Shown here in pieces: positions 34,976 through 43,092 of a stretch of DNA of 64,000 bases (positions within the stretch are counted from its first letter, which is position 1; each line of letters opens with the position of its first letter). A program made the translations under genes and the position numbers. This stretch comes from Bacteroides propionicigenes (GTDB lineage Bacteria > Bacteroidota > Bacteroidia > Bacteroidales > Bacteroidaceae), in contig NZ_JAHBBW010000011.1 in the NCBI RefSeq assembly GCF_018390535.1, positions 62,001 to 126,000 on the forward strand, in the 5' to 3' direction. Below the pieces are notes generated by a model. The model searched no databases. It was not told the DNA's origin and was given only the letters and a program-made list of their open reading frames with translations.

Positions 34976-36133
34976 ATGGAATACGATTTTGACACAATCG
35001 TCCCGCGTCGCGGGACAAGCTCCTACAAGTGGGATACCTCCGAAGAAGAAAACACATTGCCTATGTGGGTAGCGGATATGGATTTCCGCACGACTCCGGA
35101 TATTATCGAGGCTTTGCAGGAACGGGTAATGCACGGTGTTTTCGGTTATACCAAAGTACCCGATACTTATTACGATGCGGTAGTCCGATGGTTTGGAAAC
35201 CGGCATCGCTGGCAGGTGGATTCTCGGTGGATTGTCTATACAAGCGGTGTCGTACCAGCTCTGTCGGCAATCATCAAGGCACTGACCGAACCGGGCGACA
35301 AGGTCATTGTCCAGACTCCTGCCTATAATTGTTTCTATTCGTCCATCCGTAACAATGGATGCGAGTTGTCTGCCAATAAATTGATCTATCGGGATGGCAG
35401 ATACACGATAGACTTTGATGATCTCGAAGCGAAAACCGCCAATCCGAAAGCGAAAATTCTACTGCTGTGTAATCCTCATAACCCGGTCGGACGGGTCTGG
35501 ACTCCCGAAGAGTTGCAGCGTATAGGCGACATCTGTTTGCGAAACAAAGTATTCGTTGTAGCGGATGAGATTCATTGCGAACTGACCTATAACGGCCATA
35601 ATTATACACCTTTTGCTTCCTTGTCCGAGCATTTCCAACAAAATTCCGTAACCTGCATTTCACCGAGCAAGGCGTTCAACCTTGCAGGTTTGCAAATAGC
35701 CAATATCATTGCAGCCGATGAGGAACTGCGTCGGCGTATCGACCATGCCATCAATATCAACGAAGTGTGCGATGTCAATCCGTTTGGTGTCATTGCGACA
35801 ATAGCAGCGTATAATAAAGGTGGCAGATGGCTTGATGCCCTGCGGAAATACCTGTGGAAGAACTACGAATTCCTTTGTCACTTCTTTACCGAACGGTTAC
35901 CGCAATATCACGTGTTACCGCTCGAAGGGACCTATTTAGTTTGGGTTGACTGCCGTGTATCCGGTATCGGTTCGGATGATATGACCCGGCAGCTACAAGA
36001 GCAACAGCATTTGATGGTAAACTCCGGTACGATGTACGGTCCCGGCGGAGAAGGCTTTATCCGACTGAATATTGCCTGTCCCCGGACGTTACTTGCCGAC
36101 GGACTGGAACGAATAGCTCGTGTACTGAAATAA
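34976..36133 (+). CDS. MalY/PatB-type pyridoxal-phosphate C-S lyase
   Basis: 385 residues, the normal length. The fold-type I aminotransferase pattern is complete: NTLPMWVADMDFRT at the start, Y116 in TPAYNCF, NPHNPVGR at 166-173, D197 in ADEIHCEL, and the Schiff-base lysine K232 in SPSKAFNLAGLQ. The C-terminus has GEGFIRLNIACPR for the substrate carboxylate. Members cleave cystathionine and other cysteine conjugates to a thiol, pyruvate and ammonia. Seven bases separate it from the DUF3737 gene. Confidence 0.93.
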   Translation: MEYDFDTIVPRRGTSSYKWDTSEEENTLPMWVADMDFRTTPDIIEALQERVMHGVFGYTKVPDTYYDAVVRWFGNRHRWQVDSRWIVYTSGVVPALSAIIKALTEPGDKVIVQTPAYNCFYSSIRNNGCELSANKLIYRDGRYTIDFDDLEAKTANPKAKILLLCNPHNPVGRVWTPEELQRIGDICLRNKVFVVADEIHCELTYNGHNYTPFASLSEHFQQNSVTCISPSKAFNLAGLQIANIIAADEELRRRIDHAININEVCDVNPFGVIATIAAYNKGGRWLDALRKYLWKNYEFLCHFFTERLPQYHVLPLEGTYLVWVDCRVSGIGSDDMTRQLQEQQHLMVNSGTMYGPGGEGFIRLNIACPRTLLADGLERIARVLK

Positions 36134-36155
36134 GAAATTGAAAAACAAGAATACT

Positions 36156-36375
36156 ATGAAAGAAGATAACAAAGAAAGAATCAATCGATGTAGATTTCTT
36201 AAGACGGCAACTTTAGCCAGAATAGCATCAACTATGCCTGCCGGATTGGATAAGGCTTTTGCAGCGAAAGCAAAACAGATAGCCGGAGGCCATCCGCCGC
36301 TACGGTAAAGAGTCGCTCCATCGCTTGCAACTCGATTCGCTGCCAATGTTCTACCAGCACCGAGACAATCCGTAA
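36156..36375 (+). pseudogene. Aldo/keto reductase remnant (Tat signal fused out of frame to an internal piece)
   Basis: The first 50 codons read MKEDNKERINRCRFLKTATL and then ARIASTMPAGLDKAF, a decayed twin-arginine signal in which the second R has become C, and stop at 36308. The following bases in another frame read AIRRYGKESLHRLQLDSLPM and FYQHRDNP, like the conserved SLxRLxxDYIDLYYQHRVDP stretch of aldo/keto reductases. Most of the barrel is missing. The position after flavodoxin, DUF3737 and C-S lyase genes fits a lost reductase of that cluster. Confidence 0.65.
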
Positions 36376-36576
36376 AGCTTACGCTATTTGTCCCCTAACT
36401 GGAAGCGATACGTATAAACATCCGCATCGTGAATATATTGCAAACATTCGGTCGTACACGAGATAACCTCCGGAGAATGAAAAGAATCGGAGAACGCTGT
36501 AGCTGCCATTCCCGTTATCGGAGACCGGCACAATGCCGAACAGCAACGTCAAGTAGGTCGCTAAAGAATAGACAAA
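36376..36576. other. Non-coding tract, decayed sequence
   Basis: No open frame of note and no clear homology by eye. Short stretches such as AVAAIPVIGDRHNAEQQRQV read like protein but are interrupted on both sides. It is best seen as further remains of the lost reductase gene or its neighbour. Confidence 0.45.
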
Positions 36577-36637
36577 TAAGGTAGTAGATCCGTAACTTGC
36601 TACTAACAGAACGGAGAAGCTACCTTACTTTTATATT
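36577..36637 (+). terminator. Terminator-like hairpin at the end of the decayed tract
   Basis: TAAGGTAG...TCCGT pairs with ACGGA...CTACCTTA (arms at 36577-36595 and 36610-36627), followed by CTTTTATATT. It probably served the gene now lost and marks the start of the CRISPR flank. Confidence 0.6.
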
Positions 36638-36759
36638 ATCAAAAGAAAACTCCCCATATTTTTTATAAAAAACCTCCCATATTGAATGTAATCCAATTAA
36701 AATTAGAAAGTGCGGAAGAATGGAAACAGCGCAAACCGCAAAGTTTTAGGTCGTACAAT

Positions 36760-37558
36760 GTTATTAATTTGTTTATATTTTAGTATCTTTGAACCATTGG
36801 AAACAGCGAATACAGGACGCTGACGGAGATATATCGGGTTGTGATTTGCTTTCATTTTAGTATCTTTGAACCATTGGAAACAGCTTCATTTGCCACGATG
36901 TGAACTTATAGACGGTTGTGATTTGCTTTCATTTTAGTATCTTTGAACCATTGGAAACAGCTTCATTTGCCACGATGTGAACTTATAGACGGTTGTGATT
37001 TGCTTTCATTTTAGTATCTTTGAACCATTGGAAACAGCCTTCCAGGTCTTCAGTTCCTTCGGCAGGGAGTTGTGATTTGCTTTCATTTTAGTATCTTTGA
37101 ACCATTGGAAACAGCGAGTTGCTCAGATTGTCTTCGCTCCTTATGGTTGTGATTTGCTTTCATTTTAGTATCTTTGAACCATTGGAAACAGCATCATAAA
37201 TGTCAAGAGTATTGGAAGTTAGTTGTGATTTGCTTTCATTTTAGTATCTTTGAACCATTGGAAACAGCTCACCAGTCTCAACATCTACCAAGTCGTGAGT
37301 TGTGATTTGCTTTCATTTTAGTATCTTTGAACCATTGGAAACAGCGTTTTCAAAGCGCAAACCTGTTCGATATAGTTGTGATTTGCTTTCATTTTAGTAT
37401 CTTTGAACCATTGGAAACAGCAGTATATTTTACAGTACGTATTGCAGATGGTTGTGATTTGCTTTCATTTTAGTATCTTTGAACCATTGGAAACAGCCCG
37501 TATTCACTTCTTTCTCTGCACGAATGCGTTGTGATTTGCTTTCATTTTAGTATATTTG
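36760..37558 (+). CRISPR. CRISPR array, 47-bp repeats, 10 spacers, no cas genes in window
   Basis: Nine identical 47-bp repeats (start GTTGTGATTTGCTTTCATTT, end GAACCATTGGAAACAGC) begin at 36838, 36915, 36992, 37069, 37146, 37222, 37299, 37375 and 37451. A degenerate one lies at 36760-36807 and a truncated one at 37528-37558. Spacers are 29-30 bp; the second and third (36885-36914, 36962-36991) are identical. A relic repeat end TGGAAACAGC at 36721-36730, one spacer length to the left, shows former extension. Each repeat contains TTG-N19-TATCTTTG, a good Bacteroidales promoter reading rightward. Repeat length, repeat-borne promoters and decay at the 5-prime transcription end all point to type II-C, but without cas9 this is not proven. 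Confidence 0.95.
37550..37558 (+). other. Putative att junction of the conjugative element in the last CRISPR repeat
   Basis: GTATATTTG is where the last repeat stops matching. The intact repeats read GTATCTTTG here. Both fit GTAnnTTTG, the core shared by CTnDOT-family attachment sites and their targets. From 37559 on the sequence is unlike the chromosome side and leads into conjugative-element genes. The other junction is outside the window. Confidence 0.5.
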
Positions 37559-37686
37559 TTGTAATCTGAAGTATCTTATTTGATTATCAACGCTTTGTAG
37601 AAAACTCGCATGAGAACGGGCAACGGATAAGAAAATTCCAAGCTGTTTAGAATCACTATATTCCTCATGCTTTCAAATAACTCTTT

Positions 37687-37764
37687 TTTCTTGATGCAAA
37701 GGTAGCATTTTTTCGTGATTGCCGGTAATTTTCGGGCATAAAATATCACGGTCATTTCAAGAAA
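37687..37764. promoter_or_regulatory. Hairpin with buried TACCTTTG box near the element end
   Basis: TTTCTTGA (37687-37694) pairs with TCAAGAAA (37757-37764), and CGTGAT/ATCACG form an inner stem. GCAAAGGTAG at 37696-37705 (minus-strand TACCTTTG) lies in the asymmetric internal loop. It lacks the core of the four larger elements but has the same box near the base of a hairpin. Otherwise the 440 bases before DUF4121 hold only element copy A. Confidence 0.45.
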
Positions 37765-37803
37765 CATATACAGCGGACATGACAGCCATACCGTAGCCGA
37801 ATC

Positions 37804-37965
37804 CCCGTAACTCACAGGCAAAGGTAACCCGTGTCCTGCTCGTACAAGCAAGGTCAAGCCCTCCGGGTGTCGTGGAAAAATCATCCTCGCCCGGAGGGCT
37901 TGCGGTATTTTTCCCGCCAACCTTGCATGTACGGGACACGACCTTTTATGGCCTGTAGTTACGGG
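37804..37965 (+). repeat. Structured intergenic element, copy A
   Basis: A long imperfect hairpin: outer arms CCCGTAACT/AGTTACGGG and ACAGGC/GCCTGT, next CGTGTCC/GGACACG, then GCAAGGT/ACCTTGC, then GGAAAAAT/ATTTTTCC around the core CATCCTCG (37882-37889). AAGCCCTCCGGG could also pair with CCCGGAGGGCTT, interleaved with the AAAAT stem. CAAAGGTA is at 37819-37826. It ends 42 bases before the DUF4121 start. Confidence 0.85.
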
Positions 37966-38007
37966 AACTCCGGCCCCGAAAAGCCGGATCACTAAAAATA
38001 AATTGTT

Positions 38008-38835
38008 ATGTCACAGCAGGTAACAAAAGAAAAGTACAGTATCGAAACACTCAGAGAGCGGAATGTTTCATACGACCACCAGCATTGGCTGACACAGAAA
38101 GATGTGGATATGGCCAACAATTATGTTGAACTCATTGAGCGGACACGCTCCGAAATTACACCTCAAATCGGCGACAGGCTGGTATATGTAACCGAACACG
38201 GGGATTATTACGGAAACGCCCTTATTGACAGCAGGAGTGCAAAAGAAGGATATCTTTCCGTATGCGAACAGCCGTATGTGCCTTTCGTGTGGGAAGAGGA
38301 CGGCAATATCCGTCTGAGTGTCAGCGGAGGCGCATTCCATTCCGTGAATCCGGAGGAACTGAAATTCCTGAAATGGACGGAAGGGGTGTTCAAGGACTGG
38401 GGGCATTGCGGTGCTTGCGCCAACGGTTCGGTGTCATTTCTGGCTAAGGTACCGTTATGGTTTTATGCCGAACCCAATCCCAGGTATGGAGATTTCACGA
38501 CCGAGACCTACCGGAAGTTCTACCTACACAAAAGGGAGGAATCGGAAAACGGCAATCTCTATCAAGGCTTTGACATCGCTTTTCGGGACGAAGCCGAGTT
38601 CCGGCAGTTCCTGAAGGACTACGAAGGAACGGTGTTCAAGGGAAATTGGGATAATCAAATCGTGTTATGGTGTTTCCGTCGGGAATATGTGTTCTTACCT
38701 TCCGCCGAATGGGAAACGTTTAATGCCCCGATCGAAACGAGGAGGCTCAACTTCCATCCCGAGCAGGTCAAGATAGTCAAGGACATGGAAAAGCACATCA
38801 CTTATTTCTACCGGATTAAACCGGATAATTTTTAA
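38008..38835 (+). CDS. DUF4121-family conjugative-element protein
   Basis: 275 residues, soluble, no signal peptide. The middle (QIGDRLVYVTEHGDYYGNAL; GAFHSVNPEELKFLKWTEGV; FKDWGHCGACANGSVSFLAK) matches the DUF4121 proteins found in Bacteroides conjugative transposons, which have no known activity. It is the first gene inside the element end and lies directly behind structured element copy A, followed after 18 bases by the next unknown gene. Conserved aromatic and glycine residues suggest a folded enzyme-like domain, but no catalytic motif is seen. Confidence 0.8.
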   Translation: MSQQVTKEKYSIETLRERNVSYDHQHWLTQKDVDMANNYVELIERTRSEITPQIGDRLVYVTEHGDYYGNALIDSRSAKEGYLSVCEQPYVPFVWEEDGNIRLSVSGGAFHSVNPEELKFLKWTEGVFKDWGHCGACANGSVSFLAKVPLWFYAEPNPRYGDFTTETYRKFYLHKREESENGNLYQGFDIAFRDEAEFRQFLKDYEGTVFKGNWDNQIVLWCFRREYVFLPSAEWETFNAPIETRRLNFHPEQVKIVKDMEKHITYFYRIKPDNF

Positions 38836-38853
38836 CATTTAACCCTAACAGAT

Positions 38854-39795
38854 ATGCAAACGACAACAGCACCCAAGGCCGGCAACGCTCCCGACCTGCT
38901 TCAAGGCATTCTGAGCGTACAAGTGAGAAACGAGGACAAGATTACGGAACAGGACCGTGTCTATTGCCAGACGCAGCAAAACCTGCTTTACAAGACACTC
39001 GACCAGATTGACCGCTGGTACGCCGTCTTCAAGGAAGAAGCCGAACAATACCAAGCCGAACGTAAGTTCCATTACGAAGAAAACGGCAAGGTTTCCATGC
39101 GTGATTTCTACACTTACCATAACGACAGGGAAGACTATTCACACAACGAGTTCAAACCGTTTGATCTGATTAACGATCTGGTGGATAAGAACCGAAACGC
39201 CAACGCGAATTTTGCGAACCGCATCATTTCTTATTTCAACAGGACTTACAAAGTGTCGGTTCCTGAGTATAAAATAGACGAAAAAAAACTTCCGATGGGC
39301 TTCCGTCCTGTTTATGACACATATGTAGATGTAGTCATCGAACACTTGGGCGGCAAGAGTTTCCGGGAAACGGCCGTGGAAGAACTGCTCGCACGCCTGA
39401 GCAAAGTTGTCAGACCGGCATACTGGAGCAAAGTCAAGACGGAGTTGAAGAAGGACAAGATAATCTTTCCCGAAATCATCCGTTTCGACGATTTTTCCAT
39501 GCAATACAACCAAAGGAACAGAATCTCCTACAACTACGGCGGAGAACTGGAAACCCTGTGTGCCGGCATTGCCTACGGTGCGGATGACATACTGAATGGA
39601 AATTCAAAGATGATTATCCGTTTTGATGACAACGACATTTCTGTCACAGACTGGTACGACCTTACGACCACCAATGCCGAGCAAATCCGATTCTACAAGA
39701 ACGGACGTATCGATGTCCGGTTCAAGGACAGTGCGGCAGCCGAAAGTTGTTTCAAGCGTCTGCATCTGGATGAAATCACCCTAAGAGAAAACTGA
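38854..39795 (+). CDS. Unknown conjugative-element protein (313 aa)
   Basis: 313 residues, hydrophilic, with no signal peptide or membrane segment. The N-terminal third is helical and charged (ITEQDRVYCQTQQNLLYKTL), the middle has NRIISYFNRTYKVSVPEYKI, and the end is beta-rich (IIRFDDNDISVTDWYDLTTT). I do not recognise a characterised domain. It is cotranscribed with the DUF4121 gene, and a strong terminator follows at 39816. Codon use is like the rest of the element. Confidence 0.8.
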   Translation: MQTTTAPKAGNAPDLLQGILSVQVRNEDKITEQDRVYCQTQQNLLYKTLDQIDRWYAVFKEEAEQYQAERKFHYEENGKVSMRDFYTYHNDREDYSHNEFKPFDLINDLVDKNRNANANFANRIISYFNRTYKVSVPEYKIDEKKLPMGFRPVYDTYVDVVIEHLGGKSFRETAVEELLARLSKVVRPAYWSKVKTELKKDKIIFPEIIRFDDFSMQYNQRNRISYNYGGELETLCAGIAYGADDILNGNSKMIIRFDDNDISVTDWYDLTTTNAEQIRFYKNGRIDVRFKDSAAAESCFKRLHLDEITLREN

Positions 39796-39815
39796 CCATG
39801 ATAAGATTTACACAG

Positions 39816-39854
39816 CACCCCGTAAGGCAATCCTTGCGGGGTGTTTTCATTTTT
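39816..39854 (+). terminator. Rho-independent terminator
   Basis: CACCCCGTAAGG (39816-39827) pairs with CCTTGCGGGGTG (39832-39843) around CAAT, followed by TTTTCATTTTT. It ends the two-gene unit starting at 38008, so the methylase-helicase gene needs its own promoter. Confidence 0.9.
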
Positions 39855-39874
39855 AACGATAAACAGATAAAGTC

Positions 39875-42800
39875 ATGTATGCCATCATCCCCCAACAGAT
39901 ACCGCAAGGTATGCGTGCCGAAGTCAACGAGAAGATACTTTTCGCCATAGACTCCGGCAAGGACCTCATTCCGGCGGAGAGCATCTACAACTGCTATACC
40001 GGTATCGGAGGGCTGCACAACCTCAAACAGTCCGACTTTGCCAGCTACCACGAGTATGCCGAAGCGAAGAAGGAGTTCGAGATGGGACAGTTCTTCACCC
40101 CGCATGAAATATGCCGGGACATGGTGGATATGCTGTGTCCTGTCTCATCCGAAATGGTTCTTGACATGTGTTGCGGTATGGGCAATTTCTTCAACCATCT
40201 GCCCAACCCGCATAATGCCTACGGCTTCGACATAGACGGCAAGGCCGTGTCTGTCGCACGATACCTCTACCCGGAAGCCCATATCGAGAAATGCGACATC
40301 CGGCAATACTATCCGGAACAACGTTTCGATGTTATCATCGGCAATCCTCCTTTTAACTTGAAGTTCGACTACAAACTGTCGCAGGAATACTATATGGACA
40401 AGGCTTACGATGTGCTCAATCCGGCAGGAATCCTGATGGTCATCGTGCCCTGTTCCTTCATGCAGAGCGGGTTCTGGGAGAAGACACGGATAGCCGGTAT
40501 AAACGGCAGATTCTCATTTGTCGGTCAGACGAAGTTGGGCCCGTCAGCCTTTGCCGCAGTCGGAGTCCATGACTTCAATACGAAAATCATGGTATTTCTC
40601 CGTAAATCGGGCCACATCAAGATGCAGGCTTACAACGCGGAAGAATTCATAACGGCGGACGAGCTGAAAAAGCGCATCGGCGAGGCCAGGGCGATGAAAC
40701 ACCGGTTGCGTTTCGACCTGATGCGCGAAACCAACCGGATCGACAAGGAAGAACTTGAGCTGTTCGAGTACAAACTTGCCAAGTACATGTACGAGCTGAA
40801 GGCGCACGCCAAGTTGAACAAACATATAGACAAGGCGGAAGCGTTGGTCACGAAGTTCCGTAACCAGAAACCGCCTGAGAACGCCACGCGGGAGCAGGTG
40901 GAGCAATGGGAGAAGAACAAACTGACCCCGAAGAAAGTGCTTGCCGTCATCCGCAGGTACATCACCTCGCAAAATACCGTACCTCGCAAGGAAGTGGCAT
41001 TGGTGAAGACCTCATACGGCTTCAAACTGAAACAATATGCTCCGCGACTCCTTGACAAAGTTCCGCACAAGGCGGCAAGTATCAACGACCTCGTGCTGGA
41101 ACGTACTGAACTGCCCATACCGGAAGTGCCGACAGAAAAGAACATGCGTCAAATCCGTGCGGCGGAGAAACTGATCCGACGCAAGCGGAGAGAGTACGAA
41201 ATGCAGAACCGGCTGTTCCCGGAAATGGAAGAAGATGACAGGCTGAAAGAATACCTGGACCGGTGTGCATTCATCAACAAGGACGGCGAGACCTGCGAGT
41301 TTACCACGCTCCAGAAACACGACCTGAACCTTGTCTTGCAGAAACGCCACGCGCTGCTGAACTGGCAGCAAGGCTCTGGCAAGACTGCCGCCGTGTACCA
41401 TCGTGCCAAATACCTGCTCAAATTCCGCAAAGTACGGAATGTCATCATACTGGCTCCTGCCATCGCCACCAATATGACATGGATACCCTTCCTCTCGATA
41501 AACAGGGAACAGTTCCGGGTGGCAAGGAACAATGCCGACCTGGAAACTGTGCCGGAAGACGTGTTCATCGTCCTATCCACCTCCATGCTCGGCAAGCTGA
41601 AACGGGGCATGGCAAGGTTCGTCAAACGCAGTTCAAGAAAACTGTGCCTTGTTTTCGACGAGTCGGACGAGATAACCAACCCGTCGTCACAACGTACAAG
41701 GCATATCCTCGGTCTCTTCCGCCGCCTCAAATACAAGATACTCGACACCGGTACGACCACACGCAACAACATCGCCGAACTGTACAGCCAGTTTGAGCTG
41801 TTGTATAACAATTCCATAAACATGGTCTGTTGGAGCAGTCGGGTGTACCACGAGAACAGGGACAAGGAGATAGAGGAAGATAACAATCCGCACTATGGTG
41901 AGCCGTTCCCCGCTTTCAGGGGGCATGTGCTTTTCCGTGCCTGCCACTGTCCGGGGAAATCCACCGTGTTCGGCATTGAGAAGCAGAACCAGGATGTCTA
42001 TAACAAGGAGGAGCTGGCCGGCCTTATCGGGAAGACCGTCATTACACGCAAGTTCAGGGACTTTGCAGGAGAAAAATACAAGATACGGACACATACCGTC
42101 AGCCCGTCCGACAGCGAGCGTGAGGTTTACCGTGTCATCATCGAGGAGTTCTGCCGCATCTGCGAACTGTATTACAACAGCACGGGGGATGCAAAGAAGG
42201 ATGCCGGACTCCGGCTTATGCGCCAGATCAAGCTGCTCATCAAGGCCTGCTCCGTCCCACACCTGATAGAGGGCTATTCCGGAGACGGGATTCCGAACAA
42301 GACAAGGTACATCGAAAGGCTGGTACGGAAGATACCCGGCAAAGTGGCTGTCGGCTGCACGTCCATAGCCGCATTCGACCTTTACGAGAGCCGTCTCCGC
42401 GAATGTTTTCCTGACCGTCCCGTATTTGTGGTCAAGGGCGACGTGGCGTTCAAGAAACGGCAAAGCATCGTGACGGAGTTCGATTCCACCATCAACGGCA
42501 TACTGGTATGCACGCAGCAGAGCCTGAGCAGTTCGGTGAACATACCCACCTGCAACGACGTGATACTTGAATCCCTGCAATGGAACATCCCGAAGATGGA
42601 GCAGTTCTACTTCCGTTTCATCCGTCTCGACTCCAAAGAGCTGAAGGACGTGCATTATGTCACCTACAAGGACTCCGTGGAGCAGAACCTGATGGCGCTG
42701 GTGCTTACCAAAGAGCGGCTGAACGAGTTCATCAAGACGGGCGAAGTAAAGGAACAGTCGGAAATCTTCGAGGAGTTCGACGTCACCATGTCCGTCATCG

Positions 42801-42877
42801 AGAGCCTGCTGGTCAGGGAGCGTGACAGCGAAGGGAAAATACATATCAGCTGGGGAAGCCAGCGCATCATGAACTGA
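39875..42877 (+). CDS. Adenine-N6 DNA methyltransferase fused to SF2/SNF2-type helicase
   Basis: 1000 residues. Methylase half: GQFFTPHEICRDMVDML at 71-87, the SAM motif VLDMCCGMGNF at 95-105, the catalytic NPPF at 157-160. After a basic helical linker comes the helicase half: WQQGSGKTA (Walker A, about 497-505), VFDESDE at 593-599, TGTTTRN near 625 and a C-terminal lobe with VGCTSIAAFDLYESR and QQSLSSSVNIPTCND. This pairing recalls phage P1 DarB, which protects incoming DNA from type I restriction, and SNF2-methylase proteins of mobile elements. Protection during or after transfer is the likely role, but it is inferred. There is no specificity subunit beside it. Confidence 0.85.
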   Translation: MYAIIPQQIPQGMRAEVNEKILFAIDSGKDLIPAESIYNCYTGIGGLHNLKQSDFASYHEYAEAKKEFEMGQFFTPHEICRDMVDMLCPVSSEMVLDMCCGMGNFFNHLPNPHNAYGFDIDGKAVSVARYLYPEAHIEKCDIRQYYPEQRFDVIIGNPPFNLKFDYKLSQEYYMDKAYDVLNPAGILMVIVPCSFMQSGFWEKTRIAGINGRFSFVGQTKLGPSAFAAVGVHDFNTKIMVFLRKSGHIKMQAYNAEEFITADELKKRIGEARAMKHRLRFDLMRETNRIDKEELELFEYKLAKYMYELKAHAKLNKHIDKAEALVTKFRNQKPPENATREQVEQWEKNKLTPKKVLAVIRRYITSQNTVPRKEVALVKTSYGFKLKQYAPRLLDKVPHKAASINDLVLERTELPIPEVPTEKNMRQIRAAEKLIRRKRREYEMQNRLFPEMEEDDRLKEYLDRCAFINKDGETCEFTTLQKHDLNLVLQKRHALLNWQQGSGKTAAVYHRAKYLLKFRKVRNVIILAPAIATNMTWIPFLSINREQFRVARNNADLETVPEDVFIVLSTSMLGKLKRGMARFVKRSSRKLCLVFDESDEITNPSSQRTRHILGLFRRLKYKILDTGTTTRNNIAELYSQFELLYNNSINMVCWSSRVYHENRDKEIEEDNNPHYGEPFPAFRGHVLFRACHCPGKSTVFGIEKQNQDVYNKEELAGLIGKTVITRKFRDFAGEKYKIRTHTVSPSDSEREVYRVIIEEFCRICELYYNSTGDAKKDAGLRLMRQIKLLIKACSVPHLIEGYSGDGIPNKTRYIERLVRKIPGKVAVGCTSIAAFDLYESRLRECFPDRPVFVVKGDVAFKKRQSIVTEFDSTINGILVCTQQSLSSSVNIPTCNDVILESLQWNIPKMEQFYFRFIRLDSKELKDVHYVTYKDSVEQNLMALVLTKERLNEFIKTGEVKEQSEIFEEFDVTMSVIESLLVRERDSEGKIHISWGSQRIMN

Positions 42878-42910
42878 AAAATGGAAAAACAAATGAGAAA
42901 CCGCAGATTC

Positions 42911-43063
42911 CATTCCACAGGCAAAGGTAGCCCGCCCCCTTACCGGCAGGGCAAGGTCATGCCGCAAGCGGTTTTCGGGAAAATCATCCTCGCCGGAGGC
43001 TCCGGTATTTTCCCGAAAAACCCTGCACTGCCGGGGTGCGGACCTTTTGGAGCCTGTGGAATG
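42911..43063 (+). repeat. Structured intergenic element, copy B
   Basis: Outer arms CATTCCACAGGC (42911-42922) and GCCTGTGGAATG (43052-43063) pair perfectly, next AAAGGT/ACCTTT, then CCGG-CAGGG with CCCTG-CACTG-CCGG, then CGGGAAAAT/ATTTTCCCG around CATCCTCG at 42985-42992. CAAAGGTA is at 42922-42929. A local hairpin CCGC-AA-GCGG sits on the 5-prime side. It ends 30 bases before the ArdA-like gene. Confidence 0.88.
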
Positions 43064-43092
43064 AAATCCCCGGTTCCGAATCATAAACTATA

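Noticed and set aside
37648-37700. Possible tracrRNA anti-repeat to the right of the array
   Set aside because: Only about eight bases (GAAAGCA and neighbours) match the repeat on the reverse strand, too few for an anti-repeat. The region belongs to the inserted element.
37559-37803. tRNA gene as integration target
   Set aside because: No cloverleaf or tRNA 3-prime end is visible at the junction. The CRISPR repeat core explains the site better.
37576-37992. 138-codon minus-strand frame upstream of DUF4121
   Set aside because: Its bulk is the translated hairpin of element copy A; similar frames arise over copy D and have no conserved protein.
41687-43084. 465-codon minus-strand frame over the helicase and copy B
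   Set aside because: It runs against the helicase motifs and through a structured intergenic element; no recognisable protein.
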